From contig NZ_JAVKDF010000056.1 in NCBI RefSeq assembly GCF_040222385.1, positions 1 through 64,000 of the forward strand: DNA of 64,000 nucleotides, given 5' to 3'. This document shows positions 37,346 to 45,869 of the stretch, piece after piece. The notes under the pieces were generated by a model. It had not been told where the DNA came from and did no database searches. It saw only the letters and a list, made by a program, of their open reading frames with translations. Source of the DNA: Imperialibacter sp040222385. GTDB taxonomy: Bacteria; Bacteroidota; Bacteroidia; Cytophagales; Cyclobacteriaceae. Numbering within the stretch: position 1 is the stretch's first letter; every line of letters starts with the position of its first letter. The position numbers and the translations under genes are program-made.

Positions 37346-37765
37346 TCACTTAAGCGGAAATGGGAAAAGGAAGTCGACCAGCACATTGTTGTGTGCATGC
37401 GACACGTGGTCTTTTAATGATGCCATGCTTTTGTGCATAGCCACGGCATACTCCTCGTCTAACTTCAATAATATTTTTTCAAGTCCCTGAAGTTCTTTCC
37501 TGATAGCCGTATTTCTTGCGCCCCTTTCCATGGGCAGCGATTGAGCAAGCGCCGTCAGCGTGGCTTCGAACTTTTCGTTGACCTCCTTAAAGAATGCTGC
37601 CAGCAAAGGATGGCTGGCGTACGATTTAATATGCTCGATGTTGAGCGCAGCGAGTTTTTCGGCTTTGTCAAACTTGCCATCTCCATTGGCCGCCAGCAAC
37701 GAAACATAGGCCGGAAACTTAAGGAGCGATTGGTGTTCTGCGGGTGTTAAATTTTTGAAGTCCAT
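37346..37765 (-). CDS. Hypothetical alpha-helical protein
   Basis: The 139 residues are mostly helical, with an EF-hand-like loop early on (AANGDGKFDKAEKLA), and a C-terminal His/Asn segment (HVSHAHNNV). The calcium-type loop lacks the full set of acidic ligands. I do not recognise a family. It is the last gene of the run that begins with the alcohol dehydrogenase. Confidence 0.5.
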   Translation of the reverse strand: MDFKNLTPAEHQSLLKFPAYVSLLAANGDGKFDKAEKLAALNIEHIKSYASHPLLAAFFKEVNEKFEATLTALAQSLPMERGARNTAIRKELQGLEKILLKLDEEYAVAMHKSMASLKDHVSHAHNNVLVDFLFPFPLK

Positions 37766-37851
37766 ACTGATGTTGTTTTAGTTTTGTTTGGCCGGTGCCT
37801 TTGCCACCACTGCCCTTTGCAGTGAGCTCACAGAAACAGTTAGTGATTTCG

Positions 37852-38151
37852 CTAGCTACCCAGCAAAAAGTTTAGAGTGAGTTTTAATTCAACAAGGGTG
37901 CTGTCGACTGCCTGCTCTGGCGTGTCGCCCCTGCCCGATATCTCCAATGTTTTGTGTCCCTCTACCGTAGCCCACAGTAAACATGCGTTGGTATGGCAAC
38001 CATTCTGCACTTCTTCGTCCGAGAGATAGACTTTTATTTCGTTAATGTGATGCCGGTACCGATTTAGGTCGGCTTGAATTTGAGCAATAAACTGTGCAGT
38101 ATATTCCTCACTACCTGGAATATTTTTGTCCGTTTTAAACTGAATGACCAT
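37852..38151 (-). CDS. HPF/RaiA-like ribosome-associated protein
   Basis: I chose the internal ATG at 38151 (MVIQFKTDKNIPGSEEY), giving 99 residues; the longer frame to 38214 adds 21 residues that do not fit the family. The beta-alpha-beta-beta-beta-alpha pattern (YTAQFIAQIQADLNRYRHHINEIKVYLSDE, CLLWATVEGHKTLEISGRGDTPEQAV) matches the S30AE family of ribosome hibernation factors, short form. The two helices flank the sheet as expected. It lies next to an eRF1-like fragment, which suggests translation control in dormancy. Confidence 0.65.
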   Translation of the reverse strand: MVIQFKTDKNIPGSEEYTAQFIAQIQADLNRYRHHINEIKVYLSDEEVQNGCHTNACLLWATVEGHKTLEISGRGDTPEQAVDSTLVELKLTLNFLLGS

Positions 38152-38216
38152 GCTGCTTTTGTCAGAAAAAAGTCTGTAAATCGGCGCTATACGCCGTGTG
38201 AGGGAAACTAACATTT

Positions 38217-38624
38217 TTACGAAACCTGCATGAAAGAATACTGCCTTAGCGGGGCTAAATCAAACTGGCTGCCGATAAGCACGTTCTCGACAACGCTCAA
38301 CTGAAGGCTGACGTACCTGGTAAAACCAACACTGACAAAAACAGCTACGCCCTGGCCCCGACAATTCCAAAATTCGCTATCACGCTTCAATTTTTCGAAG
38401 GGACGGAGGATACTGAGCGTTTCTGTCACTGAATATTGCCGCAACAGGGCGAATTCAAGTTGCTTTACCAGGTGCTGGTACATGATGGCATCCTGAGGGT
38501 TGTAGGCCGGATAATTGTGAGTAGGCATGTAGAGCGAAAGACAGGGTGCTTCGTTAACAGTTGCCAGCTCCTGAATTAACTTCCGGTTCAATGTCGAAAC
38601 ATATCCTTTCATTCGCTCAATCAT
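38217..38624 (-). CDS. eRF1-like (baeRF) protein, C-terminally truncated
   Basis: I chose the ATG at 38624 (MIERMKGYVSTLNRKL); the longer frame to 38774 reads back over the YceI gene. The 135 residues match only the N-terminal domain of bacterial eRF1-family proteins: CLSLYMPTHNYPAYNPQDAIMYQHL, EFWNCRGQGVAVFVSVGF. The remaining two domains, normally about 230 residues, are missing, and the gene stops right before the HPF-like start. It could be a degraded gene or a mini-protein of its own. Confidence 0.6.
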   Translation of the reverse strand: MIERMKGYVSTLNRKLIQELATVNEAPCLSLYMPTHNYPAYNPQDAIMYQHLVKQLEFALLRQYSVTETLSILRPFEKLKRDSEFWNCRGQGVAVFVSVGFTRYVSLQLSVVENVLIGSQFDLAPLRQYSFMQVS

Positions 38625-38733
38625 GTTGTGTTCCTCCAGCACTACGGTAACCTTTATTGAGGTATCTTTCTTGCCACCAGCCGTTTTGCCATTTGGAGGT
38701 AGCGAAGTGTTTTGACTGACAGGTATTGATTGC

Positions 38734-39330
38734 CTATTGCTTGTATACGACGGTAAAGTCCAGGGCAATGTCATTGCCGGTTTTCATGGCGCCAAACATG
38801 AAAGAGGGAGGAACCACCTTGTAGTCGGACATCTGCAGTTTTTGCGAGCCAGAGCAGGTGATGGTGGCGTCCGGATTGACAATGCACAGCACATCAAGTA
38901 CCACCTCCTTAGTAGTGCCTGCAATAGTCAGATTACCAGTACTCTTGATGGTCGTCTTCCCCAGCTTTTCCTCAAACACGATGGCAGAAACCTGTGTGTA
39001 GCCAATGTTTTTGTACTTGTCGGAATGCAGCGCCTCATAGGCGTTGTTGTTCAATCCGCTTTTATCACCCTTCAGGTCAACCACGGGTAGTGTAAATGAA
39101 AGCGATTTCAAAGCGCTGAGGTGCGTGGAAAGCTCGGGAGTCATACAGAATTCTGCTTCGCTGGTAAATGTTTTCGATTCCATTTCCCAATCATGCAGAG
39201 AAGAGGTGCCCGACAATTTCATTTCATTGCTTTTCGATGGCGTGATGCTGTACATCGATTGGGCTTTTGCAAAATAGACGGCCCCAAAAAGGAGGGGTAT
39301 CATGATAATGGCTGTTAAATACTTTTTCAT
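38734..39330 (-). CDS. YceI-family lipid-binding periplasmic protein
   Basis: The 198 residues have a signal peptide (to KAQ24) and the YceI lipocalin-like barrel: MKLSGTSSLHDWEME, ALHSDKYKNIGYTQV, STGNLTIAGTTKEVVLDVLC. YceI proteins bind isoprenoids or fatty acids and are often induced by stress. It follows the alcohol dehydrogenase with 70 bases between, in the same run. Confidence 0.82.
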   Translation of the reverse strand: MKKYLTAIIMIPLLFGAVYFAKAQSMYSITPSKSNEMKLSGTSSLHDWEMESKTFTSEAEFCMTPELSTHLSALKSLSFTLPVVDLKGDKSGLNNNAYEALHSDKYKNIGYTQVSAIVFEEKLGKTTIKSTGNLTIAGTTKEVVLDVLCIVNPDATITCSGSQKLQMSDYKVVPPSFMFGAMKTGNDIALDFTVVYKQ

Positions 39331-39400
39331 ACCTGTTTTTTTTTGGAATGTGTCGGGCTGTCAAATCAGAAGTTGAGTCGTCAAGCCCCAAATTCGGTTT

Positions 39401-40438
39401 TTAGCTTGTCAGGATTACCTTCAAGGCTTTTTCTTCTGCTGCGTTTCCGAATGTGTCGTACGCTTCCATGATTTCATCGAGTTTAAAGCGGTGTGTAATC
39501 AGCTGTTTTGGATCCAGTTTGCCCGATTGCACGTTTTTGAAAAGCATGGGTGTGGTTTCGGTATCTACCAATCGGGTGGTGATGGTGATGTTTTGCGACC
39601 ACAGGGTTTCCATGTGCAAAGTCACGCTCTTTCCATGTACGCCGATGTTGGCCAGGTGACCACCAGCAGTAACGATAGAGGCACACAATTCGAAGGTCGC
39701 TGGAATGCCCACTGCTTCTATGGCTGTGTCTACGCCTCTGCCGTTGGTGAGCTTCATTACTTTGTCCCGGGCTTTTCCGTCGGCACTGTTGATGGTGTGG
39801 GTAGCACCAAAGGTCTTAGCAACTTTCAGGCGGTTGTCGTCCAGGTCAATTACGATGATTTCGGAAGGGGCAAAGAATTGGGAGGTGAGCAGGGCTGCCA
39901 TTCCTATGGGGCCAGCGCCCACTATGGCCAGCGTATCGCCTGGCTGCACATTCCCTTTAAGCACACCGCACTCAAAGCCTGTGGGCAAAATATCGCTCAG
40001 CATCACCAGCGCCTCTTCATCGGCGCCGGCAGGAATAGGGTAGAGGCTGTTGTCGGCATAGGGAATGAGCACATACTCGGCCTGTGTACCGTCGATCAGG
40101 TTGCCGAGGATCCAGCCGCCCCGGTCGCAGTGGGAGTACATGGCCTTTTTGCAGTTTTCGCACTTACCGCAGGAAGTGATGCAGGAGATGAGTACATGGT
40201 CGCCTTTTTTGAAGTTGCTCACCGCTGCACCTAACTCTTCTATGATTCCTACACCCTCGTGGCCGATGGTGGTTCCTGGCTGTACTGTGGCCAGGTCGCC
40301 CTTCATGATGTGGAGGTCGGTGCCGCAAATGGTCGTCTTCAGGATTTTTACGACAGCGTCGGTCGATTCCCTGATAGTTGGTTTTGCTTTTTCTTCCCAG
40401 GCTTTTTTCCCGGGGCCGTGATATACTAATGCTTTCAT
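39401..40438 (-). CDS. Zinc-dependent alcohol dehydrogenase family protein
   Basis: The 345 residues are a medium-chain dehydrogenase. The catalytic zinc site is C38 and H60-E61, the structural zinc site is C90, C93, C96 and C104 (SCGKCENCKKAMYSHC), and the NAD-binding GAGPIG follows at about 174-179. It oxidises or reduces an alcohol or aldehyde in the cytosol. The 37-bp element at 40491-40527 ends 89 bp upstream, and the YceI, eRF1-like and HPF-like genes follow downstream. Confidence 0.87.
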   Translation of the reverse strand: MKALVYHGPGKKAWEEKAKPTIRESTDAVVKILKTTICGTDLHIMKGDLATVQPGTTIGHEGVGIIEELGAAVSNFKKGDHVLISCITSCGKCENCKKAMYSHCDRGGWILGNLIDGTQAEYVLIPYADNSLYPIPAGADEEALVMLSDILPTGFECGVLKGNVQPGDTLAIVGAGPIGMAALLTSQFFAPSEIIVIDLDDNRLKVAKTFGATHTINSADGKARDKVMKLTNGRGVDTAIEAVGIPATFELCASIVTAGGHLANIGVHGKSVTLHMETLWSQNITITTRLVDTETTPMLFKNVQSGKLDPKQLITHRFKLDEIMEAYDTFGNAAEEKALKVILTS

Positions 40439-40490
40439 TTTTGAGCTGCTTTCAATGTACTCAAAGGTGGAAACATTGAAGCATCAGTGG

Positions 40491-40527
40491 GTTACACATG
40501 AGCAGCCAAACATTACATAGATCACTG
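40491..40527 (-). promoter_or_regulatory. 37-bp tandem TTACA element heading the ADH operon
   Basis: GTTACA at 40491 and ATTACATAGATCACTG at 40512-40527, spacing 21. It lies 53-89 bp upstream of the start at 40438. Both hexamers are intact. Confidence 0.65.
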
Positions 40528-40582
40528 ATGTGGGCCGGTACATACAATAGCAAACAGTCCACTTTGTTGGGTGCAAGTCACA

Positions 40583-40612
40583 CAAAAAAGGGCCTGAAGA
40601 CATTCAGCCCTT
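40583..40612 (-). terminator. Terminator for the sodC unit
   Basis: AAGGGC-C-TGAA at 588-598 pairs with TTCA-GCCCTT at 603-612 (one bulged base), loop GACA. The minus strand continues into a T-run (A-run at 584-589). It closes the transcript of the superoxide dismutase gene and its downstream remnant. Confidence 0.7.
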
Positions 40613-40639
40613 CTATAGTGCTATACAGCTACCTTGGTT

Positions 40640-40747
40640 TTAAATAGAGGTCAGGAGCTTCTTTTTTTCCTGATACTCCTCGCTAGTGATGGCCCCCGGA
40701 AACAAGGCGATGATTTAATTCATTGTCGTATTGCTCAATCTTTTCAA
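40640..40747 (-). pseudogene. SHOCT-domain remnant with frameshift
   Basis: Right after the sodC stop, the minus strand reads VIEKIEQYDNELN in one frame and, one base shifted, LFPGAITSEEYQEKKKLLTSI followed by a stop at 640. Together these match a SHOCT domain (I-T-x-E-E-[FY]-x2-K-K-x-L-L), which needs both frames. There is no start codon of its own. It is a decayed gene tail, probably a fused SHOCT protein that was lost. Confidence 0.5.
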
Positions 40748-41290
40748 TTACTTTCTAAGAACTATTGTTCCGCAGGCCTCTCTCGGTCCGGCATTGCCTG
40801 TGGGCTGTGTCTTCAGGTCATCCATATTTTTGTGAACAATCAATCCTTTGTCAACAATAGATTTCTCACCACTCAGCATGAGCATTTTGTCCGTGAACTC
40901 TATATGCGCATTGCCTGATGCGTCGGCCACTATGTTACCCATGTCGCCTGCGTGCCGATTGGCATCCGTCAACGACGCATGAGGTGCATTGTCGGGATTA
41001 AAATGGCCACCGGCAGAAGTTCCGTCTGGAGCAGAGCAATCGCCAAATTCGTGGATATGGAAGCCGTGCTTGCCAGGCTCAAGGCCAGTTAAGTCCGCTA
41101 CTACCTTTACGCCATCGGCAGTCTCTGTGAAAGTAACGGTTCCCTTTACCTGGTTACCTTCGGTAGGTGACAATTCACCTACCGCTTCCAGTGGTTTCGA
41201 CTTCTGCTCACATGAAGGCATACCGAGCAATAGCCCCATGGTTAATATATTGCAGGTTGTGTAAAACAAGATTTTTGATTTCGTATTCAT
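40748..41290 (-). CDS. sodC: Cu/Zn superoxide dismutase (lipoprotein-like)
   Basis: The 180 residues start with a signal that ends MGMPSC, probably a lipobox (C27). Metal ligands are complete: Cu by H78, H80, H96 and H153; Zn by H96, H104, H113 and D116; the disulfide C85-C173; and the catalytic R170. It dismutes superoxide in the periplasm. The 37-bp element at 41353-41389 ends 99 bp upstream, placing it in the same regulon as the stress operons. Confidence 0.92.
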   Translation of the reverse strand: MNTKSKILFYTTCNILTMGLLLGMPSCEQKSKPLEAVGELSPTEGNQVKGTVTFTETADGVKVVADLTGLEPGKHGFHIHEFGDCSAPDGTSAGGHFNPDNAPHASLTDANRHAGDMGNIVADASGNAHIEFTDKMLMLSGEKSIVDKGLIVHKNMDDLKTQPTGNAGPREACGTIVLRK

Positions 41291-41352
41291 AATGTGTAGT
41301 GTTTTTTTTGAGTCAGATAGAAGCGAAGTTGGGCAGATTCTGGCCGCCGCTT

Positions 41353-41389
41353 GTTACAAAAATTGAAGCGAAGATTACATATATCACAG
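41353..41389 (-). promoter_or_regulatory. 37-bp tandem TTACA element upstream of sodC
   Basis: GTTACA at 41353 and ATTACATATATCACAG at 41374-41389, spacing 21, both near perfect. It lies 63-99 bp upstream of the start at 41290. Confidence 0.7.
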
Positions 41390-41453
41390 GTGGTTGTGTG
41401 GTAGGGAAAGACGAAGAGCATCGGCAGGCAGCCTGCCAGCACCCAACGAGCCG

Positions 41454-42284
41454 TCAGAATTTCTCCGCTTTATTATATTCCACTTCTGTGATGATGAATT
41501 TGGCATAACTGAAATCACCTTTCTCTAATCGCCAAATCACATCAAAGACCGTTGGTATAAGCACATTGTTGAACTCCTTGTAGTCGCTGGCTTTAATCAC
41601 CCAGGTTTCCATGTGCTGTTCATCCATGTATCGTTCGGTTTCCATTTCTGTGATCTCCCCCAGAACGTTGAAGGTGATGTTGAAGAACAGGGAAAGTCCC
41701 TGGTACTGGTAGGTGAGCTTTGCGTGATGTGTATCGATGGGCAACCATTGTAAGCTTTCGCCGGGCAGGAAATTGGTAGGATACAAAACACTTTCTCCAA
41801 GCCACCGAAGCAGCTCACCCTGGTCATATTGCTCTCCTTGTGCATTCACAACCTTAAATAATGAAAGCAGCGACACCACCAGCCTGCCTTTGTCGGAGAT
41901 GTACATGTCTCTTGCCACAAATAGGGAAGTCGTTCCTTTCCAGATAAACCCCGGCTTTTCGGTGGTGGCGTATTGCTCGCCTTTGATGTCGATCCAATCT
42001 TTTTCAATTCCTGTTTTGAATTGCCCGACGTGTTTGATTCTTGCATAGCTGATGTAGGGCTGCCCGTCCTTTAACACATACTTAAAATACCGCTGAACAG
42101 GTTCTGGCAACCTCTCCAATTGGCTTTCATGATAGGTTCGGTTGGAAATGCTTTTAGACTGGGCAAAAAGTGTTTTTACCTGCTTGCGGAATTGTATGGA
42201 CAAATTCACTCTGCCAATAATGAAGATCAGCAGCATGCATCCGAGAATGGAGAAGGTAATGATCATTATTTTCCTGGATTTCAT
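41454..42284 (-). CDS. DUF6544-like membrane-anchored protein
   Basis: I chose the ATG at 42284 (MKSRKIMIITFSILGCMLLIF); the longer frame to 42530 has no supporting signal. The 276 residues have one N-terminal helix and a beta-rich domain (LPEPVQRYFKYVLKDGQPYISYARIKHVGQF, EKPGFIWKGTTSLFVARDMYISDKGRLVVSLLSLF). This fits a Bacteroidota family of unknown function. It overlaps the next gene by four bases (ATGA), so the two are coupled. Confidence 0.6.
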   Translation of the reverse strand: MKSRKIMIITFSILGCMLLIFIIGRVNLSIQFRKQVKTLFAQSKSISNRTYHESQLERLPEPVQRYFKYVLKDGQPYISYARIKHVGQFKTGIEKDWIDIKGEQYATTEKPGFIWKGTTSLFVARDMYISDKGRLVVSLLSLFKVVNAQGEQYDQGELLRWLGESVLYPTNFLPGESLQWLPIDTHHAKLTYQYQGLSLFFNITFNVLGEITEMETERYMDEQHMETWVIKASDYKEFNNVLIPTVFDVIWRLEKGDFSYAKFIITEVEYNKAEKF

Positions 42285-42733
42285 TTTTTGTAGATAGCTC
42301 TTACCTGCGGAAGCAGGGCAACAACGAGTAGTGGGATGGAATAAAGCATGTAAAAGGTTTGCAGCCAACCAACCCCTTGCACAAAAATGGTTTCTACCTG
42401 TATCCAAATGATGAGCGCAAAGGCTATGTAGATACTGAACGACCAGGCCCAATGCATGTCTTTGAATAGATTGAGTTTTTCGGCCAACCTGCTTTTCGGC
42501 TTCTTTATTAAAGCAATGGCCGTCAGGCATGGAGCAAGTCCAAGAATAAGGAATAGTATGACGCCGGGGATAAGAAAACTGGCAAAAGGAGAGTGCTCTA
42601 AAATCGATAAAGGTAAGCTGCCGATTAATTCTCCCGATGGTGAAATGATTAAAAAGGCTCCGCCACCCATCGCCCCTACACCAAGGAAAAGGAGTAAGGA
42701 AACCAGTGTATTTCTTGCTGTCATTGCTTTCAT
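42281..42733 (-). CDS. Four-helix membrane protein of unknown function
   Basis: The 150 residues have four transmembrane segments (about 10-30, 50-75, 97-112, 122-142) and few polar residues. I do not recognise the family. It is upstream of, and translationally coupled to, the DUF6544-like gene, so the two products may form a membrane complex. Confidence 0.55.
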   Translation of the reverse strand: MKAMTARNTLVSLLLFLGVGAMGGGAFLIISPSGELIGSLPLSILEHSPFASFLIPGVILFLILGLAPCLTAIALIKKPKSRLAEKLNLFKDMHWAWSFSIYIAFALIIWIQVETIFVQGVGWLQTFYMLYSIPLLVVALLPQVRAIYKK

Positions 42734-42913
42734 GAAAATCAGCTGAGCTTACTTTTTATAACAAATTTGATAGTGAAGCCTGTTTGCTCGTGTTCTTTGT
42801 TTTGAATGACGCAGCTTATCTTTTCCTGACATTACTGGCAGCCGGCCAATAACGTCAGTGCAAATGGAAAGGGATTGTAGGACACCGCCATTTGCCCCTG
42901 CGGCGACTTTCTG

Positions 42914-43291
42914 CTAATTGTCGAAATGCTTTCTCACAAAGGCGAATTGTTCATTCTCCGTCATCTTATCAGCTGCTTCGACGTCAATTTTTATGTCCTT
43001 AAAATGCAGGTCTTTGCTCAGGTAGTTGTGGAGTTCTACCCTCGCATTGGTGGGGCCGAATAGCAGCACATGGTCGTAGTTCAAAATCTCATTGGCTATT
43101 TCTTTGTAATAGGCCTCATGTAGCTGCTGTCGTTTGTTGTGCATCAAACTTTCACTTCTGTTCAAAGCTTCAAGCCTCTGGTTGGTGGTAAAAGCTGATT
43201 CAATCGTTTGGCTTGTCATCGACTCTTTCAGTTCCATCAAATGGGCAGTTGAATGATCCATCCATATGCCCAGGTTTTTATTTGTTTTCAT
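42914..43291 (-). CDS. eRF1-domain-like small protein
   Basis: The 125 residues include GIWMDHSTAHLMELKE and a helix-strand segment EIANEILNYDHVLLFGPTNARVELHNYLSKDLHFK, ending DKMTENEQFAFVRKHF. That matches the domain found in the C-terminal half of bacterial eRF1-like proteins (host-attachment-like). Together with the truncated N-terminal fragment at 38217, the two halves of such a protein are found separately in this island. The role is probably in translation or ribosome stress. Confidence 0.5.
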   Translation of the reverse strand: MKTNKNLGIWMDHSTAHLMELKESMTSQTIESAFTTNQRLEALNRSESLMHNKRQQLHEAYYKEIANEILNYDHVLLFGPTNARVELHNYLSKDLHFKDIKIDVEAADKMTENEQFAFVRKHFDN

Positions 43292-43440
43292 GTTTCTGTT
43301 GCTTATATGTTGTTCTCTATCGAAGCACTTCCCAAAGTCTTTTGAAGACTGGGTAAGGAGATTTTAGTGATTGCAATGAAAGTTCTGATCATCATTTACC
43401 GTCTTCCGCTTAGTGTTCATTATTTTGGTTTGCATCACGA

Positions 43441-43890
43441 TTATATCCCATCCGCCCTGATTTCGGTATGTCTGATTTCTCCACCGGTGGTTCCGGTTTG
43501 TTTAGCAAAGAATAAACCGGCCAGCGACAATGCTACGGCTACGAAGCTTATCAGAGCCGAAAAGGACTTTTCTTTCCAACTAGCCCACAATCCAATCAGG
43601 GAAACAGCCCCCAGCACATAGAGTATGATGGCAAAAACTTCAGCAGCTTCTTCGTGTACTTTAATCAACTGCTCATCAATGCCTTGAATTTCTTCCACAA
43701 CTTCTTCAGCTCCCTCACCAGTAGAGAAAGCAGCAATGGCTGCAATCACACCTAAAATGAAAATACTGTAGGCTGCCCGCTTTAAAATTTCCGATTTGGT
43801 CAATAAACCTCCAATCATTACAAGCAAACCAACCATCGGAATGATAATTGGTAAATGATTGAGTACTAAATGCCAATGTGCTCCGTTCAT
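43441..43890 (-). CDS. DUF2231-like membrane protein
   Basis: I chose the ATG at 43890 (MNGAHWHLVLNHLPIIIPMVG), giving 149 residues with four transmembrane segments. The His pair in HWHLVLNH is typical of DUF2231-type membrane proteins that may bind heme or metal. The central loop GEGAEEVVEEIQGIDEQLIKVHEE is acidic and probably periplasmic. It belongs to the minus-strand run that begins near 45079. Confidence 0.6.
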   Translation of the reverse strand: MNGAHWHLVLNHLPIIIPMVGLLVMIGGLLTKSEILKRAAYSIFILGVIAAIAAFSTGEGAEEVVEEIQGIDEQLIKVHEEAAEVFAIILYVLGAVSLIGLWASWKEKSFSALISFVAVALSLAGLFFAKQTGTTGGEIRHTEIRADGI

Positions 43891-43954
43891 GGTTTCTTCA
43901 TTTAAAGTTTGAGTATAAACTGCTGACCAAGCCAACGTCACCCTTGGTCTTACA

Positions 43955-44242
43955 TTATTTAAATAGTATGAGCTGGCTATCTGAAACTGCATTGATCCAA
44001 TGCTTTACCATTGGGTCGATGCTCACGTAGTCTCCCGATAGCATTAGTTTTTTTTCCCGATTTTCGTTTTCAAAGACTACTTTTCCGTGCACACAAATCA
44101 ACAGTGCTGGTACTTTGGCAACATGTTCTTTCAGTTGTTCGCCTTGCAAAATTTGGATGGCTGTGGCAGCTCCATGCTCAGATTTGAAAAGCACCTCTGT
44201 TGAAACAGGTTTTTCGTGAGGGAGTAGATCTCTAATGTTCAT
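43955..44242 (-). CDS. Small cupin-domain protein
   Basis: The 95 residues form a single cupin: LKEHVAKVPALLICVHGKVVFENENREKKLMLSGDYVSIDPMVKHWINAV. The two conserved motifs hold H61-like and H in VKHW, which could bind one metal. It sits 80 bases from the OsmC gene in the same run. Confidence 0.65.
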   Translation of the reverse strand: MNIRDLLPHEKPVSTEVLFKSEHGAATAIQILQGEQLKEHVAKVPALLICVHGKVVFENENREKKLMLSGDYVSIDPMVKHWINAVSDSQLILFK

Positions 44243-44322
44243 GAGTATTGCTTCTAAATGTTAAAAGGGCCCGATAGTTTTTCGCTTGCTTTATGTTGTT
44301 ACGCTGCGATAGCGCTGTTTCT

Positions 44323-44790
44323 TTATTTGCTTTCGATCAAAATCGGTTGTACCTCAATGGTTATTTCCATAGTGACCTTCGATTTAATAGAATGAGTGAT
44401 CAGGCAGGCGTCTTCCGCTTTCTTTATAATGCGGATTGCCTTCTCTCTGTATTTCTCTTCATGGATTACAACTGTCGGTTTAAGCAGGACTTCGCTCATC
44501 ATCAATTTGCCGTCTACTGTCTCCAGCTTCCCTTTTGCCCGGCAACTAAAGCTGGTAAACTCAAGGGTGGAATTTTCAGCAATGGCTAGAAAGGTGGTCA
44601 TTAAACAGCCACTTATGGCAGCGACAAATAGATGTTCCGGCGACCAAATTCCTTCCACCCCTTTAGGAAATTCCGGTGGCGTGGCCACCTCAATACACAC
44701 GCCGTTTTTCCGGTTCAATTCAGGGGAACACATCATGCCTTTGCGGCTGTTTTCCCAATTGATATCTACGTTATAATAGTGCGATTCCAT
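44323..44790 (-). CDS. OsmC/Ohr-family peroxidase
   Basis: The 155 residues show the OsmC fold with both active cysteines: C62 in AISGCLMTTF and C129 in AEDACLI. Family members reduce organic hydroperoxides with a thiol donor. It is cytosolic. It is followed by a cupin and a membrane protein and preceded by the DUF2892 gene. Confidence 0.8.
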   Translation of the reverse strand: MESHYYNVDINWENSRKGMMCSPELNRKNGVCIEVATPPEFPKGVEGIWSPEHLFVAAISGCLMTTFLAIAENSTLEFTSFSCRAKGKLETVDGKLMMSEVLLKPTVVIHEEKYREKAIRIIKKAEDACLITHSIKSKVTMEITIEVQPILIESK

Positions 44791-44869
44791 GTTTTTGCTT
44801 TTTAAAACCTGTTTTTATGTTTCACCCACTCAATTGAAATTGTTGGCGACTTGGGGTAGAAGGCCGTTT

Positions 44870-45079
44870 TCATTCCGCTGGTTTTTTCCTTGTGCTCATC
44901 CCAAAGGGAAAATAAAGGGGGCAGAAACTGACAAAGCTGGTGATGATGAGAATGCCCACAACGATCATGGATATGGCAACTAAAATGCCCGTAATCACAT
45001 GAGTAAAGTACAGCACCACAATAATGATGGCTAATCCAAATCTGATTGTCCGGTCGGCGGAGCCCATGTTCTTTTTCAT
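44870..45079 (-). CDS. DUF2892 small membrane protein
   Basis: The 69 residues contain two transmembrane segments and the motif MGSADRTIRFGLAIIIVVLYF, followed by FCPLYFPFGMSTRKKP. This is the DUF2892 (YgaP-like) family, often linked to rhodanese or sulfur stress genes. It is the first gene of a run that includes OsmC and cupin, and a palindrome and a TTACA element lie upstream. Confidence 0.78.
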   Translation of the reverse strand: MKKNMGSADRTIRFGLAIIIVVLYFTHVITGILVAISMIVVGILIITSFVSFCPLYFPFGMSTRKKPAE

Positions 45080-45147
45080 CGGAATGGTGTTTATTTAACT
45101 TATCCAAAAGAGGCAATAATTAAGGTCATTTATCCTGACAGGACTCA

Positions 45148-45163
45148 CACTAACTTATGTTAG
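45148..45163. promoter_or_regulatory. Six-base inverted repeat, possible operator
   Basis: ACTAAC at 45148-45153 and GTTAGT at 45158-45163 flank TTAT. It is about 70 bp upstream of the DUF2892 start, in the position of a repressor or activator site. The palindrome is short, so this is tentative. Confidence 0.35.
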
Positions 45164-45206
45164 TTGTCATAAGAACACGAAGCTTGGAAGAGGAGCCCCA
45201 GGATGT

Positions 45207-45243
45207 GTTACACAAATAGGAAGAGGGTTTGTATATATCCCAT
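45207..45243 (-). promoter_or_regulatory. Divergent copy of the 37-bp TTACA element
   Basis: GTTACA at 45207 and TTTGTATATATCCCAT at 45228-45243, with the same 21-bp spacing but five mismatches in the second block. It lies 128-164 bp upstream of the DUF2892 start. It is the weakest member of the set. Confidence 0.4.
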
Positions 45244-45249
45244 TTTGCG

Positions 45250-45864
45250 TCAAATATCAAATGCCAAATGAACACCCTCAAGCAGCATATCAGCACCCAG
45301 CACCCCCAGGATTATGCCCATGAGCTTGCCGATAACGACGAAGTTCTTCTCGCCCAGCAGCCTGACAATGTAGCCACTGTAGCTGAATGCCTGATAGGTG
45401 AGAAAGATAAACAGGGCGAAAATGAAAATGGTGACGAGCAGCTGGAACCAATTGGCATGCGCCACAAAGTTCATAGCAGTGACAATGGTGCCAGGCCCGG
45501 CAAGAATGGGAATGGCCATGGGAGAGATGGCGATGCCCTCGTCGAATGGCTCAACTTCGTGGTTTTTGATGCTCGACTTTTTCGATTGCAACATTTCGAA
45601 GCCGATGAAGAAGATCAGAATGCCACCAAACACTTTGAATGCCGGAATGGTCAACCCGAAAATCTCGAAGATGTATTTCCCGATCAGAATAAATGCCGTG
45701 ACAATGATAAAGGCCACCAAAGTGGCCGTTCTGGCTATTTGCTTTTTCTTTTCCGTGTCGAGCCCATCCGTGAGCTTTATGAATATCGGGATGTTAACGA
45801 TAGGGTTCATGATGGCAAAAAAGCCCATAAAGACTGTGATGGCGTAGTGCCAGATGTTTCCCAT
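45250..45864 (-). CDS. MarC-family membrane protein
   Basis: The 204 residues have six transmembrane helices and the MarC pattern: FFAIMNPIVNIPIFIKLTDG near the start, PLAIPILAGPGTIV-like SPMAIPILAGPGTIVTAM in the middle. MarC/SNARE-like membrane proteins have no proven substrate. It ends the minus-strand unit that begins with the CsbD-like gene at 49864. Confidence 0.85.
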   Translation of the reverse strand: MGNIWHYAITVFMGFFAIMNPIVNIPIFIKLTDGLDTEKKKQIARTATLVAFIIVTAFILIGKYIFEIFGLTIPAFKVFGGILIFFIGFEMLQSKKSSIKNHEVEPFDEGIAISPMAIPILAGPGTIVTAMNFVAHANWFQLLVTIFIFALFIFLTYQAFSYSGYIVRLLGEKNFVVIGKLMGIILGVLGADMLLEGVHLAFDI

Positions 45865-45869
45865 TGTTG

